A DNA stretch of 6,100 nt from Bacteroidales bacterium (lineage in GTDB: Bacteria; Bacteroidota; Bacteroidia; Bacteroidales; UBA932): contig JAFYZE010000215.1 in NCBI GenBank assembly GCA_017548805.1, forward strand, positions 1 through 6,100, given 5' to 3'. The position numbers were made by a program, and so were the translations under genes. Shown piece after piece: positions 5,995 through 6,100 of this stretch. Position 1 is the stretch's first letter. The number at the start of each line of letters is the position of its first letter. The notes under the pieces were generated by a model. It saw only the letters and a list, made by a program, of their open reading frames with translations, was not told where the DNA came from and ran no database searches.

Positions 5995-6100
5995 TCAGGG
6001 CATTATCTTCTTGAAATCCCCGTAGAGGGAGAGAACCCTTTCCACGAAGCTAACGGTCTCGTCAGACCCCTGGAAAGTTCCCAGTTTCAGCACGCTGTCC
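5995..6100 (-). CDS. C-terminal end of an unidentified protein (runs off the right edge)
   Basis: Leftward from the right edge, one frame gives 34 codons and then TGA at 5997-5995. The peptide ends in FVERVLSLYGDFKKIMP and looks like a soluble amphipathic helix followed by a short tail. Of the two minus-strand frames I translated, the other meets a stop within 13 codons. The composition is protein-like and the frame stays open up to the neighbouring stop, so this is probably the true tail of a convergent gene. I do not recognise the family and too little is present to guess a function. It ends three bases from the permease stop, leaving no room for a separate intergenic terminator. Confidence 0.6.
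   Translation of the reverse strand, partial: DSVLKLGTFQGSDETVSFVERVLSLYGDFKKIMP

Noticed and set aside
6026..6039. Possible terminator stem AGGG / CCCT downstream of the permease stop
   Set aside because: Only four base pairs and no T-tract; it lies inside the opposing coding frame.

Overview
The window is chromosomal DNA that looks like Bacteroidota, most likely a GC-rich member of the order Bacteroidales. The evidence is AT-rich intergenic DNA carrying TAnnTTTG-type -7 promoter boxes, start codons without Shine-Dalgarno sites behind A-rich leaders, a signal peptide ending in ...RA-Q, and protein families typical of the order. Family or genus cannot be fixed from this sequence. It reads as ordinary housekeeping chromosome. 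I see no mobile element, phage gene, CRISPR array, RNA gene or defence locus, and no stretch over 300 bases lacks a gene.

Layout. Bases 1-88 hold the first 29 codons of a leftward gene, probably a NUDIX hydrolase. Bases 89-150 are a short AT-rich divergent control region. Two -7 boxes facing away from each other form the arms of one perfect inverted repeat. From 151 to 5991 five genes run rightward: a small SRPBCC/START-like protein (151-612), an RsmF-type rRNA m5C methyltransferase (615-1865), a secreted TPR-like protein (1862-2794), an M13 (PepO/neprilysin-type) metallopeptidase lipoprotein (2813-4825), and a LolC/LolE-type ABC permease (4825-5991). The spacings are +2, -4, +18 and -1 bases, so this is one densely packed transcription unit with likely translational coupling at three of the four junctions. 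Only the 18-base gap before the peptidase could hold a fresh start signal. A leftward gene of unknown function ends at 5995, three bases beyond the permease stop.

Function. The first two genes are intracellular, one probably a ligand-binding fold and one acting on ribosomal RNA. The next three belong to the envelope: a periplasmic TPR-like protein, a lipid-anchored oligopeptidase, and a permease of the lipoprotein-releasing type. No obvious shared pathway links all five.

Points worth a second look are the symmetric divergent promoter at 107-134, a strong 19-pair hairpin inside the permease gene at 4863-4906, and the sharp change in isoleucine codon choice (ATA) at the peptidase/permease overlap. 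None amounts to clear proof of a new system.
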